This document shows positions 59,565-64,000 of a stretch of DNA of 64,000 nucleotides, one piece after another; position 1 is the first letter of the stretch, and each line of letters starts with the position of its first letter. Origin of the DNA: Flectobacillus sp. BAB-3569 (GTDB taxonomy: Bacteria; Bacteroidota; Bacteroidia; Cytophagales; Spirosomataceae); contig NZ_NJFZ01000002.1 in NCBI RefSeq assembly GCF_002270355.1, positions 1 through 64,000 on the forward strand, in the 5' to 3' direction. The notes beneath the pieces were generated by a model, which made no database searches, was not told the origin of the DNA, and saw only the letters and a list, made by a program, of their open reading frames with translations. The position numbers and the translations under genes are program-made.

Positions 59565-61400
59565 ATGTTGAAGCGACTATTTTTTCTCCTATTTCCAGTT
59601 TCGGTGTATGCACAAACCGAAATACCGCTCAATGATTTGAGCCAATTCCAAAAACCTAGTGCCAACTGGTCTATCGAAGGACAAATCGTAGGAACACCAC
59701 AAGGCGAAGCACTGGTGACCACCCCAGGAAAAGGGATATTGGTCAATACCTTGAAAGCAGCCAAATACCAACGCACCGATGACTTGGTATTTGCCTTGGA
59801 GCATGGCGACATTCGTTTGTCATTGGATTATATGATTCCGAAAGGTTCAAATTCGGGGATTTATTTGCAAAGCCGTTACGAAGTTCAAATTTTGGATAGC
59901 TGGCTAAAGCTTCGTCCAAGCGATGGCGATGCAGGTGCTATTTACCACCGTTGGGACGAATCACGTGGCGCAGGAAAAGAGGGTTATGAAGGACATCCTC
60001 CACGCCAAAATGCTATCAAAGCTCCAGGGTTATGGAATCATATCGAGATTGATTTTCAAGCGCCAAAGTTTGATGCAAATGGCAAAAAAATTGCCAATGC
60101 TAAGTTTGTCAAAATCACGTTAAATGGTGTTCTTCTTCACGAAAATGTAGAACTTTTAGGGGTAACTCGTGGTGCTGTTTCGACTCAAGAAACAAGCAAA
60201 GCGCCATTGATGATTCAAGGAGACCATGGACAAGTTGCTTTCAAAAACATTCGTTATGAGGTTTTTGATAAACCATTAGTGCAAATGGGTACTGCCGAAT
60301 ATGCCTATTACAAAGGCAAATTGGCGGATTTGAAGGTAAAAGACCAAAAACCTGAAGTAACAGGAACCACCAAAGAACCATCCATGAAACTGGCAGAAGC
60401 AAAATCTGACTTTTTGTTGAGATTTGATGGAACTATCACCATTCCAGAAAAAGATACCTATACATTCACAACCAACTGGACAGGAACAGGTGCTTTGTTG
60501 GTAGACAACGATACGATTACTACAGGTAGTCACTGGTATAACGAAGATGTACAAGGCAAGAGAACCTTAACGGCTGGAGTTCATAAATATACCTTATATT
60601 ATGCTAAGGACTTCGGTTGGGGACCTAGAGCTCTAGGCTGTTTTGTTGAACGTGTAGGTACACATCGTCAGTCTATCACTGAGCGTACATCATTGCCAGA
60701 ACCAGAAGCTACTCCATTGGTAGAAATCACGATTGACCAAGAGCCAAAACTACAGCGCTCATTTGTGGTTTATAACAATCGCAAAAAAACACATGCTATT
60801 AGTGTAGGTTTGCCAGGAGGATTAAACTTCTCTTATGACCTAAATCAAGGAGGTTTCTTAGAATGTTGGAGAGGAAAATTCTTGGATGCGACACAGATGT
60901 GGCACGACCGCGGTGAGCCTCAAACAGCGGCACCAATGGGTGTTACGATACAATCAAATGGTAAATTTCCTCTAGCATTCATTGCAAGTGCCAATGCTTC
61001 TTTTCCAGATTCTTTGAATAAAGCTGAGTTGAAATACAAAGGTTACCAACTCGTAAAGCAAGAAAATGGCGTGGCATATCCTGTATTTACTTATGAATAC
61101 AATGGTTTGTCTATTAAAGATCAAACGATTGGTTCTGCAAAAAACGAAGGCTTGGTTCGCCGTTTACAAATCGGAGGCAATGCCATCAGCTCACAGCCAT
61201 TGTATGCGCTTGTGGCAGAAGGCGAGGTTATTAAGAATGTTGGTAAAAATTTGTATGCCATCAATAACCAAACGTATTATTTAGAGCTTCTGGGCGAAAC
61301 TGCCAATCAGCAAGCTGTGGTTCGTCAATCAAATGGCAAAACCCAATTATTGATTCCTGTGAGTGGATTAAAAGAGGTAAGTTATCAAGTTACTTTCTAA
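59565..61400 (+). CDS. DUF1080 (3-keto-disaccharide hydrolase-like) plus PA14 protein
   Basis: 611 residues. Signal peptide to about 16 (PVSVYAQ). Residues about 20-230 are a DUF1080/LamG-like jellyroll (DIRLSLDYMIPKGSNSGIYL, YEVQILDSW, PGLWNHIEIDFQAP, KITLNGVLLHENVEL, PLMIQGDHGQVAFKNIRYEV). Residues about 275-375 form a PA14-like domain (DFLLRFDGTITIPEKDTYTF, GALLVDNDTITTGSHW, HKYTLYYAKDFGWGPRALG). The remainder is beta-rich and unassigned. DUF1080 proteins occur with oxidoreductases in sugar breakdown. The cytochrome/beta-propeller gene starts 55 bp downstream, suggesting a pair acting in the periplasm. Confidence 0.88.
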   Translation: MLKRLFFLLFPVSVYAQTEIPLNDLSQFQKPSANWSIEGQIVGTPQGEALVTTPGKGILVNTLKAAKYQRTDDLVFALEHGDIRLSLDYMIPKGSNSGIYLQSRYEVQILDSWLKLRPSDGDAGAIYHRWDESRGAGKEGYEGHPPRQNAIKAPGLWNHIEIDFQAPKFDANGKKIANAKFVKITLNGVLLHENVELLGVTRGAVSTQETSKAPLMIQGDHGQVAFKNIRYEVFDKPLVQMGTAEYAYYKGKLADLKVKDQKPEVTGTTKEPSMKLAEAKSDFLLRFDGTITIPEKDTYTFTTNWTGTGALLVDNDTITTGSHWYNEDVQGKRTLTAGVHKYTLYYAKDFGWGPRALGCFVERVGTHRQSITERTSLPEPEATPLVEITIDQEPKLQRSFVVYNNRKKTHAISVGLPGGLNFSYDLNQGGFLECWRGKFLDATQMWHDRGEPQTAAPMGVTIQSNGKFPLAFIASANASFPDSLNKAELKYKGYQLVKQENGVAYPVFTYEYNGLSIKDQTIGSAKNEGLVRRLQIGGNAISSQPLYALVAEGEVIKNVGKNLYAINNQTYYLELLGETANQQAVVRQSNGKTQLLIPVSGLKEVSYQVTF

Positions 61401-61454
61401 GCAATCATTGTATTCACAGATTTTTCAACATTTCTATTTAAGCATTCAATATTT

Positions 61455-63374
61455 ATGAAAAGATATTATCAATTACTCCTCAGCCTAGGACTCTTGGGAC
61501 TTGGAGCATCTTCGGGGATAGCACAAAACAAACCAAAGCCTTTAACAGAAGATGATTTTTATGAAATAAAGACCGTTGCCATTCCTGATGGTATTCGCCT
61601 AGAAGCAGGCGGTTTGGCTCCAATGCCCGACGGTCGCTTGGGTGTTTGTACCCGTCGTGGTGAAGTTTGGATTATCGAAAACCCTTACCAAACCAACGGT
61701 ACTAAGCCTAGCTACAAACTCTTTGCAAGTGGCTTACACGAATCTTTGGGTTTGGCTTATCGCGACGGTTCTTTTTACTGTACACAACGTGGTGAATTGA
61801 CCAAATTGACAGATACTGACGGTGACGACAAAGCTGATTTATACGAAAATGTAGCCAATTGGGACTTATCTGGTAACTACCATGAGTACTCTTATGGACC
61901 AGTATTTGATAAAAACGGCGATATGTATCTTACTTTCAACGTAGCATGGGTAGGTTATGGCGAAGGTAAATTAGCCAAATGGCGTGGCTGGTTAGTAAAA
62001 GTTACCAAAGAAGGTAAACTAGAACCAGTTGCTACAGGATTACGCTCTCCAGCAGGTTTTACAGTGAACTCTAATGGTGATGTATTATTCGGAGAAAACC
62101 AAGGAGACTGGGTTGGTTCAGGACGTGTAACACACCTCGAAAAAGGAGATTTTGCAGGAAACGCAGGTGGTTTGTATTGGACAAAAGAACCAGATTCTCC
62201 TTTAAAATTAACGAGAGAAGATCTTCCTGATACTGGCGAGCCAATGTATGAAGCTGCCAAGAAAGTAAAGGCTTTGAAATTACCAGCAGTGTGGTTTCCT
62301 CATGCTATCATGGGTATTTCTACTGCCGATATGATTGAGGATGAAACTAATGGCAAGTTTGGTCCCTTTCAAGGACAATACATTGTATTTGACCAAGGAC
62401 AATCAAAAGCCATGCGTATGAGTTTGGAAAAAGTAAATGGCAAATACCAAGGTGCTTGTTATCCATTCCGTGAGGGTTTTCAATCAGGTACGGTACGTGC
62501 ACGTTGGGGTAACGATGGATCTATTTTCGTAGGGATGACTTCACGTGGTTGGGGTTCTACTGGAAAAGATTTATATGGTTTACAGCGCTTGGTTTGGAAT
62601 GGTCGTTTGCCTTTCGAGATGAAAACAATTAGCGCAAGACCAGATGGTTTTGAGATTGAATTTACACAACCTGTAGATGCTAAAACTGCCTCTAATGCGT
62701 CTAGCTATGAGCTAAAAAGCTTCACCTACAAATATCATCACAACTATGGTAGTCCGATTATCAACCAAGAAAAGACGCCATTGAAAGGGATTATTGTATC
62801 GGCAGACCGTAAGAAAGTTCGTTTGGTGATAGACAACTTGCGTAAAGGATATATCCATGAAGTTCGCCCGTCGGGTATTTTGAACGAGGAAGGACAGCCG
62901 CTTTTACATGAAGTGGGGTATTACACCCTCAACAATATTCCTGATGGCGAAGCAGCACAACTGACAGAAGCACAGAAAGTAAAAGCTAGCACTACACCAG
63001 CGCCTAGCACAAGCACACCTGCCAAAAAGACGACTCCTATCAATGGCACTAAAAAGGTAGCTGAAGCTGGTTTAATTGATAGTAAACAAGTGGCGGCTTT
63101 ACTGAAAAAACACGCTTGTACAAGTTGTCATGCAGAGGCTACACGTGTGGTAGGACCTCCTTTTACAGAAGTTGCGAAAAGAAATTATACAAACGAGCAA
63201 ATTTTGGAATTAGTGTATCATCCAAAACCAGAAAACTGGCCAGATTATGCGACAGAAATGGCTTCGATGACACACGTGCCAAAGGCTGATGTACTAAAAA
63301 TTGCGGCTTGGATTAATGCGCTTGGAAAGAAGAAGGCTCAAGCAGATTTGAATAAGTTGGAGAATCACGACTAA
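61455..63374 (+). CDS. Sugar-dehydrogenase-like beta-propeller with C-terminal cytochrome c
   Basis: 639 residues. Signal peptide to about 23 (ASSGIAQ). The propeller at about 35-400 is of the PQQ/glucose-sorbosone dehydrogenase (membrane-bound dehydrogenase) type: GGLAPMPDGRLGVCTRRGEV, SLGLAYRDGSFYCTQRGELT, KLTDTDGDDKADLY, FGENQGDWVGSG and FPHAIMGISTADMI. An Ig-like domain covers about 400-500. A Pro/Thr linker (about 515-540) leads to a cytochrome c domain with CTSCH at 555-559 and the distal Met probably in TEMASMTHVP. It would oxidise a sugar or related compound and pass electrons on. Paired with the upstream DUF1080/PA14 gene. Confidence 0.9.
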   Translation: MKRYYQLLLSLGLLGLGASSGIAQNKPKPLTEDDFYEIKTVAIPDGIRLEAGGLAPMPDGRLGVCTRRGEVWIIENPYQTNGTKPSYKLFASGLHESLGLAYRDGSFYCTQRGELTKLTDTDGDDKADLYENVANWDLSGNYHEYSYGPVFDKNGDMYLTFNVAWVGYGEGKLAKWRGWLVKVTKEGKLEPVATGLRSPAGFTVNSNGDVLFGENQGDWVGSGRVTHLEKGDFAGNAGGLYWTKEPDSPLKLTREDLPDTGEPMYEAAKKVKALKLPAVWFPHAIMGISTADMIEDETNGKFGPFQGQYIVFDQGQSKAMRMSLEKVNGKYQGACYPFREGFQSGTVRARWGNDGSIFVGMTSRGWGSTGKDLYGLQRLVWNGRLPFEMKTISARPDGFEIEFTQPVDAKTASNASSYELKSFTYKYHHNYGSPIINQEKTPLKGIIVSADRKKVRLVIDNLRKGYIHEVRPSGILNEEGQPLLHEVGYYTLNNIPDGEAAQLTEAQKVKASTTPAPSTSTPAKKTTPINGTKKVAEAGLIDSKQVAALLKKHACTSCHAEATRVVGPPFTEVAKRNYTNEQILELVYHPKPENWPDYATEMASMTHVPKADVLKIAAWINALGKKKAQADLNKLENHD

Positions 63375-63381
63375 ATAATGT

Positions 63382-63441
63382 AAAATGGTGAATTACGAAT
63401 TGTGAATAAATTCTTTCATTCACAATTCATAATTCACCATT
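63382..63441. terminator. Fold-back repeat between convergent genes
   Basis: aatggtgaattacgaattgt (starting 63384) pairs with acaattcataattcaccatt (ending 63441) over about 24 bp with one or two mismatches; loop aaattctttc. Same word family as 35190-35304. Confidence 0.8.
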
Positions 63442-63457
63442 CTAAAATTAAACCTCA

Positions 63458-63802
63458 CTACTCTCCCGCTACACTTTTACTGGTATCTTGTAGGGCGATG
63501 GTAGATTTTTTTACTTTCTTGGTATATGGCATTTTGTAATTGATAGGCTCCGTAGACGACGTTTTCTCTATTACTAAACCACTTTCTACCGTTTTACTTC
63601 CTAAACTCTGCTTGTAATTCCTGTTCGAAACTACCTGCTCGGTCTGTGTAACGTACTTTGCTTTTTTGGCAGCCGCAGCTGCCTTGTTTGGATGCTTGTA
63701 GTTGCCAGTGTTGTAACCTGGGTCACCCGCTGGGATTTCTTGGGCGAGTGCTCCAAAGCTTGCCATCAACAACAAACTCGCCCCAAAAATTGATACTTTC
63801 AT
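63458..63802 (-). CDS. Small secreted protein of unknown function
   Basis: 114 residues. The signal peptide ends near residue 20 (FGALAQ). The mature part has no known domain: PAGDPGYNTGNYKHPNKAAA, an Ala/Lys segment (AAAAAKKAKYVTQ), then Ser/Thr/Val-rich sequence and a basic patch (YTKKVKKSTIALQ). Probably disordered and periplasmic or surface-exposed. Convergent with the cytochrome gene and 59 bp downstream of the truncated gene at the window end on the same strand, so it may be co-transcribed with that gene. Confidence 0.65.
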   Translation of the reverse strand: MKVSIFGASLLLMASFGALAQEIPAGDPGYNTGNYKHPNKAAAAAKKAKYVTQTEQVVSNRNYKQSLGSKTVESGLVIEKTSSTEPINYKMPYTKKVKKSTIALQDTSKSVAGE

Positions 63803-63860
63803 GATTCAATAAATTTTAATTGTATGTGATTTGTTTCAGAAAATTCACATCAAGAAAAAC

Positions 63861-64000
63861 TTATGCAGCCATTCCATAATCATCTACATCAAAACGTTTT
63901 TTGTATAATGCTCTGAATGTAGGAACCATACCCAACATCTCGTCAAGTTTGTACTGAGCCTTGCGATAAGTATAGTTATTTTTATTAGAGGCTACTAAGT
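63861..64000 (-). CDS. C-terminal part of a gene cut by the window end
   Basis: An open minus-strand frame of 46 codons before TAA at 63861-63863 continues past the window edge. Its translation ends NNYTYRKAQYKLDEMLGMVP, then TFRALYKKRFDVDDYGMAA. I do not recognise the family from this piece. The composition is protein-like (charged and aromatic, no repeats). It lies 59 bp upstream of the small secreted protein gene. Confidence 0.65.
   Translation of the reverse strand, partial: LVASNKNNYTYRKAQYKLDEMLGMVPTFRALYKKRFDVDDYGMAA

Overview
The window looks like chromosomal DNA of a gliding-type member of the Bacteroidota, most likely order Cytophagales. The evidence is a GldD gliding lipoprotein, a type IX secretion C-terminal sorting domain, carboxypeptidase-regulatory/TonB receptor fusions, a DUF4249 lipoprotein, a sigma/FecR/STN cassette, a fused alpha+beta 2-oxoacid dehydrogenase E1, promoter-like TAnnTTTG elements and low-GC sequence without strong Shine-Dalgarno sites. 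The genus is not fixed by what can be seen. No rRNA, tRNA, CRISPR array, transposase or phage gene was recognised.

Layout. 1-4156: an 8-bp tandem repeat, a degenerate receiver protein, a TonB receptor and its DUF4249 partner. 4532-9331: penicillin-acylase-like hydrolase, universal stress protein, beta-CASP metallo-hydrolase. 9584-12099: four-gene unit of an ECF sigma factor, two membrane proteins and a TraB/GumN protein. 12528-16495: tilS, a divergent OstA-like protein and a T9SS cargo. 16583-22643: the housekeeping run nusB-ytxH-DUF1573-yajC-ybbR-coaE, split between ybbR and coaE by an AAA15 ATPase with a small unknown partner. 23021-27258: ABC exporter, voltage-gated-type K+ channel, NtrC-like regulator. 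27666-32501: amino-acid permease, NTF2-like protein, M20 amidohydrolase, nitroreductase. 32795-40874: TonB receptor, gldD, AIM24-like protein, acyltransferase, LytTR regulator, pyruvate kinase. 41394-44392: guanine deaminase, SMP-30-like protein, monooxygenase-like protein, thioesterase. 44501-49699: nuoI-J-K (NuoI with a very long repetitive tail) and the fused E1. 50154-57378: a secreted DUF1573 protein, a sigma/FecR/STN cassette, lysoplasmalogenase-like protein, and a second sigma/anti-sigma pair. 58170-64000: an unknown secreted TonB-C/TPR-like protein, a DUF1080+PA14 protein with a cytochrome-c beta-propeller partner, a small secreted protein and a truncated gene.

The most striking non-gene content is intergenic. 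At least three families of dispersed, partly palindromic repeats occupy most large gaps. One is MITE-like: terminal inverted repeats made of gagtgaatgagtgatt-type words, an internal gacgcaat/attgcgtc palindrome and a strong gcggtc/gaccgc hairpin that probably acts as a terminator. Convergent gene pairs almost always carry a fold-back sequence.

Best candidates for new biology: (i) the AAA15 ATPase/small-partner module placed inside a conserved operon and preceded by an ATT microsatellite and a 30-bp-arm AT-rich palindrome; (ii) an unannotated, apparently frameshifted Cys-rich small ORF with structured flanks at 57517-57966; (iii) a sigma/FecR circuit whose STN protein has no TonB barrel but a 16-residue repeat domain; (iv) NuoI with a roughly 300-residue RPAFxPKxK repeat tail. 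Functions for these are inference; nothing was searched or computed outside reading the sequence.
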